Shown piece by piece: positions 18,401-29,550 of a stretch of DNA of 64,000 bases (position 1 is its first letter; each line of letters opens with the position of its first letter). This stretch comes from Asterella californica. Its lineage: Eukaryota; Streptophyta; Marchantiopsida; Marchantiales; Aytoniaceae. The notes beneath the pieces were generated by a model that searched no databases, was not told the origin of the DNA, and was given only the letters and a program-made list of their open reading frames with translations. The position numbers and the translations under genes were made by a program. The stretch covers positions 558,001-622,000 of the forward strand of contig JAYKYS010000016.1 in the NCBI GenBank assembly GCA_036924285.1. Direction: 5' to 3'.

Positions 18401-21316
18401 ATGGGCATCTGCACCGAGCAACACCCACTTGTGTCTATGCTCAAATTGCTTCTGTTCACGTTGTTCATCTCGATCTTGCTGTATTCGCATCAGATGGCAG
18501 GGGCAGCAGCAGCAGCTGGTCGTAAGAGTGATATCGATTGTGTGAGTAGTAGTAGTAGTGGAAAGTACCCAAGGCGAATGGATGTACAGATGCAGACATC
18601 CGACGCCCGGCGGTTGTCAGTCAGCTCTTATCTACAGCGCCTACGAACGGCAGAAGAGGCTAATGGCGGACACGATCACAACTCTCAACCATCGAAGAAG
18701 GTACTACTGTAGCTAGAATGGGCATCGAACATCTCCGAATTCTGGGAACTAATTACTTCGAAGCATCTGGAACACTATGAGTTTGATAGATTTACATTTA
18801 CTACTGTAGATGTCCGGTCCATTGAGATCTGGAAGGAGGTCTTTACTGTGTAGGGTATACGTGCACTCGTACAGTACGTACAGTTTCATAATGCGGCATT
18901 TCTACGCACCGTTCAAGCCAAGCCGGTTTGTTTTGCTTGCCAGAATCATGCAGTACGTAGTAAGTAGCTAGAGGATTGAGGAGCGATGAACGTACGTCGT
19001 TCTGGAACATACGTAGTAGTAGTCCTGACGTCGGTACCTGATGCTCGGGACGTGATCAACCGGCAGCACAAGAATTTCAGTTCGGTTCCAACTTTGACAT
19101 GATTCCTCTCTAATACGTTACGAGTGCATGCAGATAACGAAGCGCATGGGCACGGAAATCTCCTCATATGTTTCTGAGTCGAAGTCGGGAGTAAAGCACA
19201 GCGACTCAGCAGACGCCGCGACTCATTCGCTTGCGACGGAACTACCACATGTTCGAATTCGCTAGACACTCTTTATCAAGACATTTTAATTATTTGTTTA
19301 TTTATTTAGTATTAATCTTCCAAGGCATGCTTCACTTCGAGGACATGAGTTTGTAGGTCGCTGACAGATCATGCAAGTTGCAGTTGATGGATAAGGCACA
19401 TATAGATGCATACTTTGTCTTCATATCGTCTACTGTAGTACGTGCAACGTTAACTTAACTCAATCAACTACAGTTACTTGTAGCCTCGAGCTCACGACGG
19501 GCGCTCTGACTGGCATTGCAGGTCTCCAAGCGCATGAACTTGCAGCTGTCCACCTCGCCGATCGATTTCGAGAGTGCGCACGGTGATCCCATGGAGTCAG
19601 ATCTAGAGGTATGTATCGTATCCACTGCCAGTATCACGGGCCGGAGGAGTGCACGTAGAGATTCATAACCTCAATGCATTTCACGAATCGCTAGCGAATC
19701 AGTGTGCTCCAGTTCTTTTATGTACAGTGGCTTGTAGTTTATCTTCACGGTCCTCACCAGATGAGACAGTCTCGACGAACGATCCATGATATTGTTTTCT
19801 GTCATCTATCTATCTATCTCTGATCTGCAGGTCTGTCAGCCTGAGACCTTCTTGCCTTTACAGCTACGGTCTATGTCAGTTGACCCAATAGTAGTTTCAT
19901 CATCCCTTTGCAATTTTCACCGGATGATTACGTTTTATGTCCAGTTGCGCTAACTTCCTTATCGAGATGTTTAAAACTCGACTTGTACATCTACTTAATA
20001 AGCTATTCTATGATCGAAGAGTTTCAGCTGGTTCTTCTGTATTACGTGACTAATTCCTTTGTTGATCGTCTCTTGGATGTTTCTCGATCATCTTCTCGTT
20101 CGTGCTTCGTGCACTTCTTCTACTCTAATTTCTGTTTTTGAATATTCACTCTCGTGCTCGTCTTCATTCAAATCTGTAGCTTGCAGACGAAAGAAATAAG
20201 CGAAAGTTAGAGAATGCCCTCAACCGTAGACATATACGAATAAATAATCTCTACAACTTTACTATTAAAGTAATGCCCGCCCTACGGTTGTCGCACGACG
20301 TTCGTAAAACCTACGCGGCAGTGAGCCAAAGTGCCAGCCCAACCTGCCGTCTTGCCGCCGACGACGCTGTTCCTGCTGCTGTTTGCTTGCGCCCGGCCGA
20401 ACTCCTCTGCGCTAGAACACACAAGTGCTCGCTCGTTCATGCATTTCCTGACCTCTCATTCGCATCCATGCCATGTGGTCCTGCGACCAAAGGAAGCAAG
20501 TATTATGCCCGTGGGTCACATGAAATAGCATGTAAATTTGGAGAGGTCCTGACTCGTGGGTTTAATTTCATGACTGTTCCAGTTGTCCAGGGAATGTACC
20601 TAATCGTGACTTGATGCTGTGTTTCTTTGACATGTTGACGTTCGAAGTCAAAAGGCTCGAAGAGAATGGACTTTGACCTCACAGCCGCGGACGACTCCTC
20701 GCTCACAGATCATCAAATGCACCCGCTCGAGGAAGGGGTAAGTTGCTCAATACCAGATGGATATATTTACCCCTTTAGAATAATTAAGGTGCACCAGACG
20801 AGAGTCAGGAGGTAGGCACTTGACCTGGTTTACTTACTTGCTTACAAGACTGAATGGAGTGATGAAGATGTTCACTGAAATGGCCTTCTTATGCCCATCT
20901 GTAAGCAGCAGTGCTTGTACACCATAACGATTGTAACTGGGAACAAGTGGGGAGCGGGAACAGATTCGACCATAAGTCTTGCACTCTATAATCGTGACCA
21001 AGATCGAGCTTACTTTCCGGTCTTGGATAACGGCAAGAACAACTTTGAGAAGGGCCATCTCGATACATTTACGGAGCTGGGGCCTTGTGTCGAACATATT
21101 TGCGGAATGATTTTATCTACTGATAACTCTGGACTTTTTCCCGATTGGTATGTCGGGACTTTCAGCTTCTCCGTCACGGCTCCTAGATCAGGTCACCAAG
21201 AGAAAACGTGGGAGCTTCACCAGTGGCTGCCCAAGGACGATGCAGCAGCCTCTTTGTTCGTCATGAAGGATGATTGCTCCTACGCTTCCGCTCCTTCACC
21301 GCCTGCTGCACCTTAA
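18401..21316 (+). CDS. secreted PLAT/LH2-domain protein (multi-exon)
   Basis: Proposed exons are 18401-18700, 19522-19608, 20648-20737 and about 20906-21316, all joined in phase 0, giving roughly 295 aa. Exon 1 encodes a signal peptide (hydrophobic core LLLFTLFISILLYS, then HQMAGAAAAAG). Exons 2 and 3 encode similar 29-30-residue segments beginning SKRMNLQL and SKRMDFDL. The last exon is a PLAT/LH2 beta-barrel (CLYTITIVTGNKWGAGTDST, WYVGTFSFSVTA, WLPKDDAA) with Cys residues at the usual places of plant PLAT stress proteins, and ends in a Pro/Ala tail. Plant PLAT proteins of this type act in the secretory pathway in abiotic stress responses. The N-terminal extension is longer than in flowering-plant members. 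The PLAT exon is certain; the upstream exons are inferred from splice sites, phase and repeat similarity, and 20666 is an alternative start. Confidence 0.6.
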
Positions 21317-21412
21317 GTACGACATGAACAAGCAATATCTGTCAACCCGCTTATGGGCGTAATATGTGAGATGTTCCTGCAATGGCTTACCTGGCAAACT
21401 TTCGTGTCTAGT

Positions 21413-21431
21413 AATAAAAACTCATAATAAA
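21413..21431 (+). terminator. polyadenylation signals of the PLAT gene
   Basis: AATAAA at 21413-21418 and again at 21426-21431, about 100 bases after the PLAT stop codon, the usual plant distance. Confidence 0.5.
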
Positions 21432-21503
21432 AACTAGTGTGTTCCGATATCTCAAGCGCTTTGCGCGCGCCGTCTAGAATAGTGGACTGGAGCTAGAACT
21501 ATG

Positions 21504-21636
21504 GTCAATTTTGAGCGGGTGTGAATCTTCCATTTAAAGAATGAATGAGCTTGTGTCAATTTTGAGCTGGTGTGAATCTCACATTTAAAAGAATGAATGA
21601 TCTTGCGTCAATCTCACATTTAAAAGAATGAATGAC
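21504..21636. repeat. about 51-bp tandem repeat, 2.5 copies
   Basis: GTCAATTTTGAGC..GGTGTGAATC..CATTTAAA..GAATGAATGA recurs at 21504, 21555 and, with the middle deleted, at 21607. Located just after the PLAT gene; no function apparent. Confidence 0.75.
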
Positions 21637-21639
21637 ACC

Positions 21640-23100
21640 CACCATAACCTTTACTCTTCGTATGTAGTTTACAAGTATTGGTAGTATCATGGGAACACCA
21701 TGTCTTATTGCAAACCAAAAGCTGTAAAAGCGTGACCTGTATTTACAGTCAGTCGTTTGGATGGTCTTGAGGAACTAATAGCCATACCTTGAGGTCATCC
21801 CTCAGGTCATAGGGTCTTTAGTAACGAGGCTCAGGCTACTCGACTCCCAAATCCTGATATCATGCCTCAGGTGATCCTTAGTTCATCATGTGCAGCATTT
21901 AAAGGATGTCTGTTCTAAGTTTTCAGGAACCCCAGGTCTCAAACATCGACTAGTAAGTCATCGGTTCAGTTTCATTTCATTCTAAACAACGAAGTTCCAA
22001 GTGATATGGTGGTGCGAGTAAGCTACGCCATATCATCCTACGAAGTTGAACTAATACCGGATCCTCTGTTCCGCCACCTGTAGCGAACCCCGCACCGAAT
22101 AAGAAGGCGCAGCTGGCATTCGGATATTGCTCTTTGATCATAGGTGTCAAACCCTGCGCTCATCCGGTTCCTTACTGAGATAAGTTTCTCAACCTGGGCA
22201 AGGTTCAGACGTATTACATGGACCTCGAACGCCTGGATTCTTCAGTTTGGTTACTTTCAGAGTCGTGACATAAAATGTACAAACCCAGACTTTGTGCTAT
22301 AACTGACAGCTAGCCCGACAAACATCTCACCCGGAGCAGTAACGTTATGTACAGCTTCCACGCCTGAATCTGCGCATGTTGTTTACATGTAGCATCTGGT
22401 CTCAACACGCAGTTACATATCTAGGACTTAAATATTTAGTTGAACACTAACAGACTTCTGAATCCCCCCTCTGAAACCCTTCTTAACGTCCAAACCTGGC
22501 GACTTGTCGCAAGCACACATCCTGTGCAACATGCTCAAGACCTCGGTTCCGACATTCACAGGAACTGTGGGCAAGCAGAACCAGCCGTCTAGAGTCGACC
22601 AGGAGAGAGTGAAAATTACAAACTAGTAGCTCCTAAAATGATTCTCAAAATGATCCTCTACCATCCGACACCTGACTTGGATCGGATTACCTTATTTGGA
22701 AGGAACCGGAGATTTAACTCCATTTCAATAGATCCGGATATATCAGATAAAAGTTTAAGTTGGAACCAGCTGAAGATCTTCAGTTGTATGTCGGCCCCTT
22801 GTACTTGAAGGGAAGGCTACCTTTATACTGTGGCCCAGCGCTGATAGCATATCGAGTCTCCTGAGAAGCTCTGCAGAGACTTCAGGCCGTCTCGAATAAC
22901 ATTTCAGGCCTCCGAATAATCAACCGTTCTACAGAACTCCTGCCGTAGTGCATGCACTGCCTATAACGCTCTCGGGTGGCCACAACTGAGGGATTATGGC
23001 TGACAACCCTCGAGGACCTACCGGACTAGTTTTGATGAGCAAGGTCCTCCTGTGCAAGGAAAATTGCATTGACAATATGAGAAGGTGCAGCCCAAGAGAT
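21640..23100. other. intergenic region, no gene recognised
   Basis: No protein domain, RNA gene or long open frame is supportable between the PLAT gene and the convergent SDR gene. A CCTCAGGTCAT-like word recurs at 21770-21880, suggesting small decayed repeats. Confidence 0.4.
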
Positions 23101-23103
23101 TCA

Positions 23104-23151
23104 TTTGGAGGGCTAGGAGTCTGTGCTACCACAGACTCCTAGCCCTCCAAA
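23104..23151. repeat. perfect 22-bp inverted repeat hairpin
   Basis: TTTGGAGGGCTAGGAGTCTG continues two more bases and is repeated exactly in inverse orientation after the 4-base loop CTAC. A further partial copy (TCCTAGCCCTC) lies at 23171. It sits about 70 bases past the stop codon of the SDR gene, where it could end up in the 3' untranslated region, or it may be a small mobile-element relic. Confidence 0.85.
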
Positions 23152-23219
23152 GTGCTCACGACTGACAGATCCTAGCCCTCTGTCTTGTCACATTCACATG
23201 CTTGCCCAGTAAGCAAGTT

Positions 23220-24342
23220 CTACTCAGGTGTCACATACGCAGAAGTGATGCCGCCATCCACCACAAGGCTAGAACCGGTCATGAAGGAACTGTCATCCGA
23301 AGCTAGAAACAAGGCGGCCTTTGCCATTTCCACCGCTTCACCAAATCGACCCATCGGAATATGGACCAGACGCCTGTGTCTTTTCTCCTCTGTGTCCAAG
23401 AACTTCATCAGAAGCTCGGTACGCAGAGGACCTGGGCACAGAGCATTGACCCTAACACCGCTTCTAGCGTGCACAACAGCTAATTCTCGAGTAAGCGCCA
23501 ACACTGCTCCTTTACTCGCTGTGTATGCAATCTGAGGAGTTGCTGCACCCATGATGGCCACAAAAGATGCAGTGTTAATGATAGAACCACCGCCGGACCT
23601 CTTGATAGCAGGAATCCCGTAGCGACAGCCGTATATTACACCTTTAACGTTGACATCGAGAGTTCTGTCGATCACTGCATCAGGAGTGTTGATCACGTCA
23701 TCATCTTCACTGTCCATAATCCCAGCATTGTTGAAAATAATGTGTAACCCACCGAACGTCCTCTCCACTCTGTTCACCATTTCTTCAACGTCTTTTGCAG
23801 ATGCGACATTGACACCAACGGCAAGTCCTTTTCCTCCGAACTCCTACACAGTTTGTCCACAAAAACAAATATGAAGTCAACGTGAATCTCCATTACACCG
23901 AGTGGCACTCCCAACATTCACAGGATTTCCAGAGTGCAGATCTGCAACTCTAAGTTGTAACAGAAGCTACGGCGATGTATATGGACAGCACAACAGAAAC
24001 AAGTTACATCATGCACATGAAACTCACCTTCACAGCGTCAACTGTGCGGGCCGCTGCTGAGAAATTCCAGTCCACAACAGCCACATTCGCTCCTTCATGT
24101 GCAAACAGTAGCGCTGCCTGTCGTCCTATCCCACTTCCTGCACCTGTTATTACGGCAGTTTTGCCCCTTAGCCTCCCAATCTCCATTGAGCTGCGATAAT
24201 CGCCATATTCCTTCCCTTCCTCGGCACTGAGTCTTCCATGTTCGCTGTCGTTGATTGTCTGGAAGCTCCTGCAACCCCTCACAGACCGACAACAACACCC
24301 GCCTCCTCGCCGGAGCCAGAGGCCCAACTGGATTCCCCTCAT
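23220..24342 (-). CDS. short-chain dehydrogenase/reductase (classical SDR, 2 exons)
   Basis: Exon 1 is 24342-24028 and exon 2 is 23843-23220, with a 184-base GT..AG intron in phase 0; product 312 aa. The Rossmann motif TGAGSGIG is at residues 66-73, Asp91 ends the second strand (favouring NAD(H) over NADP(H)), NNAG is at 143-146, and the catalytic tetrad is Asn170, Ser198, Tyr212 and Lys216 (YTASK). The C terminus GSSLVVDGG is typical of the FabG-like and ABA2-like groups. The first ~30 residues are Arg-rich without acidic residues (MRGIQLGLWLRRGG), suggesting a mitochondrial or plastid transit peptide; Met53 would be the start of a cytosolic form. Substrate cannot be told from sequence. No damage seen. 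Confidence 0.85.
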
Positions 24343-24344
24343 TC

Positions 24345-25185
24345 TTCGCGGATTACTGCGCACAGTGATCTGCCAGATCTGCCAGGATTATGCCAGACAC
24401 AGTGTTCTGCAATAACAGAGCAGATTCTTACAGGCTCGTACAAATTTCTATCCCACACTGGCTGACAACGATCTCCAAGCTGCACTTTCCCCTGTGGGAA
24501 TTCCTTGGCAGCAGAAATACTTGTCAAGGCACAAAAAGTGTGAATTTAACCCCATATCAAAAACAACAGACAGGGCGATGTTGGGACATAACAGAACAGA
24601 GAAGTGGGACTCAGAAGCCGTGTAACAGCAACTTCAAGTCACTGCTCTCCCAGTGCATCGAGAGAATTGGCAGCTGAAACGAGATAATCGAATCAATAAT
24701 CCGTTTACTTCGTCTTGTAATCTGACACAAACAAACCTCCAGACCGGTAAGCAAGTCGGCTCTCGGTGTAACAGCAACTCATCTGATCAGTAACTAGTTC
24801 ATCCTCTGCTAGCATCCACTCCGCCGTACAATATGTCGAGAATTATGTAAATGTCACGTCACAGAGCTGGCGGTCCCTACCATAGACACAATCCGAGTAC
24901 TATCCACGGCCAGTTCTCAACTATCCGTTCAACGCAGAGATCGCCACTCAGCGGTTGAGAGTACAAGGCTTCTAACAGTTAGCGCAGCAAATTGGCGGTT
25001 TGTGAGTGTTTTGCATGATCAGCGCGGTAGGGCACTCAAATGATGTTGAAGAACGTGATGTCCGAAGTGAAGTATATTTGACCCCATAAGGCTGAATATC
25101 CAGATTACTCGGCTCCGTGAATCAACCACTGCGAGGCCATCCAAACCGAAAGACACTCGACCAGAAGCCCGTGTGTTTCAGGATA
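24345..25185. other. upstream of the SDR gene, no further gene recognised
   Basis: Probably promoter and 5' untranslated region of the minus-strand SDR gene followed by intergenic DNA. No TATA box is clear enough to report. Confidence 0.35.
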
Positions 25186-25187
25186 CC

Positions 25188-25235
25188 CGTCCTTCTCTGC
25201 TCTGTGCGTCTATACGCACAGAGAACAGAAGGACG
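25188..25235. repeat. 22-bp inverted repeat hairpin with 4-base loop
   Basis: Arms CGTCCTTCTCTGCTCTGTG(CGT) and its inverse copy pair with two mismatches around the loop CTAT. Arm length and loop size are the same as in the hairpin at 23104-23151 on the other side of the SDR gene, though the arm sequences are unrelated. Confidence 0.75.
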
Positions 25236-25239
25236 ACAG

Positions 25240-27360
25240 ATTCAGTTCTGGTCTTTATGGCCACTTCTAGCCGTACAAGAGTAATAGTCTATTACGGGGT
25301 ACTTGCGACCCAAAGTCGCTACAAAGCTTGCATTTTCAAGCTTTCCTCGCCTGAGTGCCATATCTGATAATCGAAATTCGACTTTCAAGTATCAAATCTT
25401 CATAGTAAACTCAAAAGATTCATACAGAGAGTTCATACTGTCTTATACCCAGCTGAAACTTGTTCCGACTTGGATCAAGGAAGAAATTTCCTTAGTTTTT
25501 GAATGAGCCATCAGAGTCTTCCCATACATAGCGTAAATCCAAGTGAGGTATACACGAGGGGACCGAACTTGGGAAGTTTTGATCACCAGCTGCTAGAGAG
25601 GGCCTGACTCTCGACCCACCTTCGAACCGTCCTCACGATTGGGTACCCACTCATGGATTCAAGTAAACTCGACCCAACCGAGAGATAAATGGCGCAGAAT
25701 AGAAACGTACCTGAATATTCAGAGAGGCACGGTCATGGCAAAAACTGCCGAAAGAAAGAAAGACACAAAGGTCGGAGGAAGAGCCGTGGAGCCATTTGCA
25801 ATTCACTGTTCGAGCTCTTTTACCTATGCGAGCTTGACCACGTTGCAACGCGATCGAATCACGCATAATATGAATCCATCCCTCCCTAAGACTAAACCCT
25901 AAACTGCTCCTCAGTCCACTCGGCTCAACCTTCCATTCCTGTGCTGGCGTACAGCCGGACAAGCAATACATGCACGACCACTATCCTAACCTCATTTCCA
26001 TCATACACTGACGAAGCCACGCTGCTCGAGACAGGGAGACAACGGCCAGGTCTGGTTGCGAGAAGTACGACAAAAGCTCGCCAGCAGGCAGGTTTGCCTT
26101 CCCAACCCGTGAACATTGTGATATTCTCTACTTGTTTGGTACAAACGAGAACAAACAAACCTGTGATCCACTACGATGATCATAGCGATCAAGTGGGAAG
26201 AACGTGGCCGGAGTTGATCCGGCTACGCTGTTCAGAAGCTTGATTAGCTCATGTCCATATGTATGCAATCCCTCCCGTTCAAACCCCATCAAAAGATCTC
26301 TAGACTCTTATTCCAACTTTCAAAACATGAGTCCCTAACTTCTGCATAATTGTAATTGAACATTACTTTTGGTCCTATGAACTTATATATCGTTTGCAGT
26401 AATTTCTCAACAACTATCTCAAGTTTACCTGGAACAACTGAAACCGGAATGTGTTCCATCAGTGTTGTTCGTTGAAGCAAGGAACTTTACTTTCATCTTC
26501 CACCATCGTTCCTTTAGCGAGGGTAGAAGGTTTCAAGCCACTATCTCAGCATTGCCCTGTAGGCCGTATCTGCCGTTAGGATGTCCAGACTCTAGCCGGT
26601 AGCCTCTAGTGCAGCTTTCCCGATTCCTGACCTTTGAGGCTGCGAATTGTACCCTAGTTTCACTTAGGTCAAAAGAAAAGATAATCGTATGAGTTCATGA
26701 CTAAAACCGGATCAACTCTTAACTTCCAACAATTCTCCGTCGGAAGTTGGTTTGAAGTTAGTTAGCAGCCGTAGAAACCCTATGGAAATATTATAACTCC
26801 TCATCAACTGATGTCATCGAGTCGCTATTGGGCTATGGGTTTTCTCTACTTTCGTGGAACGAGGATATGTTGCTAGCCGCTGAGACCCTTTCATATCTGC
26901 TTCCTTCAAGAATACCACAAGCAGAATTGTAGTGAGGGCTCACTTCAACTGATGTGAATGGGAAGAACGTGTGGAGATCTCGATCGAAGATCTTCGGAGT
27001 CATGAGAGTTTCTCGTCAGGTCAATCAAGAAGTTCGATTCACTTTAAGCGCTCCTCGCCTTCTCGTCCAGATCGTCCAAACATTTCTCGTGATTCGTCAA
27101 TCTTAACTCACCATTGGAAATCTTAAGTTGAGATGAATCCACATGTATTGTTCCATTTTGAACTCACTGTAATTTATAGTACACTTCCGGTTTCACGAAT
27201 CTTATGATAGTGTATATACTTACTTTTCTCTTGCAACTCTATTTCTCATGTTTTGACATACCATGATGATTAACTCGACGAGTCTATGATGTGAGTTTTT
27301 GCTCACTTTCTTCTCAATTGAATCCATTATGTTTCTGATCCATGGTTGACTTCTGGATCA
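25240..27360. other. no gene recognised
   Basis: Short open frames only, none with a recognisable domain. From about 26.3 kb onward composition becomes like the decayed retroelements, and the protease fragment that follows suggests that 26.3-27.4 kb could be unrecognisable gag of the same element. Confidence 0.4.
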
Positions 27361-27369
27361 TCGTGGTAG

Positions 27370-28020
27370 ATTAGATGGATCAGAAATCAACATAATGTTG
27401 AAGGACCTCTATAAGAGAGGGAGATGATCTATCGACATAGAGCGATCAAGGCCATGAACAACATCCACGGAGATTTCTATGGTGCTTGTCCAGATGTCCT
27501 GGTACAGATTGGCAATGTTGCAACAGAGCAAAACTTCTTCGTGCAAGAAGCAACATCGTATCCACTTATCCTCGGGCAACCATACATGACTTTGATGAGG
27601 ATGGAGACGAAGCTACTATACAACAGATTTGCGTATGCGATGATTCGAAGTCAAGATGGAAAGAAGGCAATGCAGTTTTTTTATTGTATCGTCTAATCAT
27701 GAGTGCAACAAAGATCGCTTGAGGGAGAATCTGCTTCTGAAGGTGAGTGAGGAGTTCAAGGATTTCAGAAGGACCACTATAGAACGAGATTGTAGTCGTG
27801 CGGAATAGATGGTACTCTCATCTGAAGAGGAAAGTGCCTTATGTATCGACTTTGCAGGGGTTTTGAAAAGTGAGACTGTTGTATATAAAAGAGTTGAAGG
27901 ATTGAGAAGAAAAGATACAAAATATGTTTGTGTGAAGTTGAGACAGATTTGAGAGGGTGTGGAGAATTGGATGAAGATGAGAGGATTTTGAGAGTTTATG
28001 AAGAGGATGGGTTGGAAGAT
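27370..28020 (+). pseudogene. element D-type protease and linker fragment
   Basis: DGSEINIMLKDLYKRG, YGACPDVLVQIGN, SYPLILGQPYMTLMRMETK and AYAMIRSQDGKK match the retropepsin region of element D (for example YGACPDVKVKIEN, ILGQPFITAVRMETK) residue by residue at roughly 60 percent. After a frameshift near a run of T at 27677 the linker continues (VSEEFKDFRR, compare VAEEFKDFSR in D) to about 28020, where similarity stops. Stops and frameshifts make it non-functional. It is a short isolated piece of a D relative, not part of the nest to its right. Confidence 0.75.
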
Positions 28021-28029
28021 TGTAGTGTC

Positions 28030-29545
28030 GCAGGATTACTCCTTTTGCCCATTTAGTATACAAGATATCGTTCCCACAGAGGATTTGCACAAGTAACGCT
28101 GCTCTAAGTTCTAAGATCTGTTCAAACACACAAACACACGGGTTTTGCCTAGAAATCCCGTCTTCTCGCAAAACCACACGTCTTCCAGACTCGCCAAAAG
28201 GTGCTCTGGACCTAAACAAACAACTACTAACTAAAATATCACACAAGTATTCACAGAGAAGCTCAAGAAGACGCGCTTCCTGCTTCCAGGTCACTTTTTC
28301 TGATCTTCTCAGTACCGTCTCCCCGAAGCAATTCTCGGCTTCTGGGGGTTCAACTCAGCTTCACGCACTTCCAGAAGACTGTCTTGCTTCGCAGAAGTCG
28401 ACTAGTAACGACTGTTACATCTTATTCTCGCACTCACATTCCAACGGGTTAGATTAATCATAGGGTGTATGCTCCCTGTAGCCTTCCCAGGCTTCTGCCT
28501 ACGGAAATGATCTTCCTGCAGCACTACAACGACATTCACCTTCACGGAAGCTCAATAGAAGTCTCGAAAACTCACTAGAAGAAGGTAAGAAGATGGGGAA
28601 GATGAGGGAAGATGGGGAAGAAGGGAAAATCCAAACAAGAGAAAACAAGATGAAAAGGAGAAATTAAGATTCCGACAGGCTTCTAGTCCGGATCCTGACT
28701 AACAAGTTATCCCTGCTTGTAATAGTTTGGAGAGGAAGACAACAAACGTGGGTACAGTTGCACCGTCTTCTACTTGAAGATGTCGTCTTCTGCTGTGAGA
28801 AGAAGGCTTCTTTCTTCTTTTCTTCACTGCTCCGACTACTCTGTCTTCTGGGATCCCTTACTCATCATACCGTCTGTACGTAGATCCGAAGTGCTCTACT
28901 GGACGAGCCAAGCTGCAATTCCACAACTGCTGACAGTCACCGCCACTAAAGAAGAACGCTTCTCATGCACAATCGGGAGTGAATCCAAGAAAACCCACCA
29001 CCCAGAAGACATGAATAAAGCTTCTGCACTCAAATCCGCAATCCATTCCTCGAGAAGATGTCACATTGACATTGAGAAGCTCACTCCCTCTACTTCCTAC
29101 GCCTACTCCTCGACACAACAGTCTAGTCAACAAGATTGCACGAGGATGCCGGTCCCTGTTCTTAAACTGTACACTATCTCTATCTACATCTTCGAACCAC
29201 TGCTGGTAACGAGCATGCAGACCCCTCCGGTATAATCCTAGACTATTCGTATGTCTCTAACATTGGGTGTAGTGTGTGTGTAACTAACTACTCTTCGATC
29301 CTACTTATGGCTTCTACCACAAGAAAAACAGAGGAGACGACCACCAGGGAGAGATGGACGCTGTCAGAAGGTTGCCACCCCACATGCAAGCCATTTCCCT
29401 TCCTGATTAGCCATCCACCTTGTTGTTCCTACGCTACCTATGCTGCCACATGGCTGCCTAACTAATTTTACACTGAAAATTGCCACCTTGAAGATAGCAT
29501 GTTCGATCTTACTAAATTTGGAAAATATCAACGTCGATTGTGTTT
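28030..29545. other. GAAG/CTTC-rich sequence downstream of element E ORF
   Basis: No gene recognised. The stretch is rich in CTTCTGC, GAAGAC and TCTTCC words like the flanks at 49.7-50.1, 51.8-52.0 and 63.2-64.0 kb and is read here as the 3' continuation of element E (minus strand). Short plus-strand open frames in it look like composition effects. Confidence 0.35.
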
Positions 29546-29550
29546 ACTAT

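Noticed and set aside
19831..19900. An additional PLAT-gene exon after the acceptor at 19830
   Set aside because: The acceptor looks good (TGATCTGCAG) but no convincing donor follows and the peptide lacks the SKRM segment of the neighbouring exons.
20273..20614. Plus-strand open frame between PLAT exons
   Set aside because: Contained in a predicted intron, no recognisable domain, Cys/His-rich by composition only.
28774..29235. Plus-strand open frame in the E downstream region
   Set aside because: Ser/Arg-rich translation of CTTC-rich DNA; no homology recognised and opposite to the E ORF direction.
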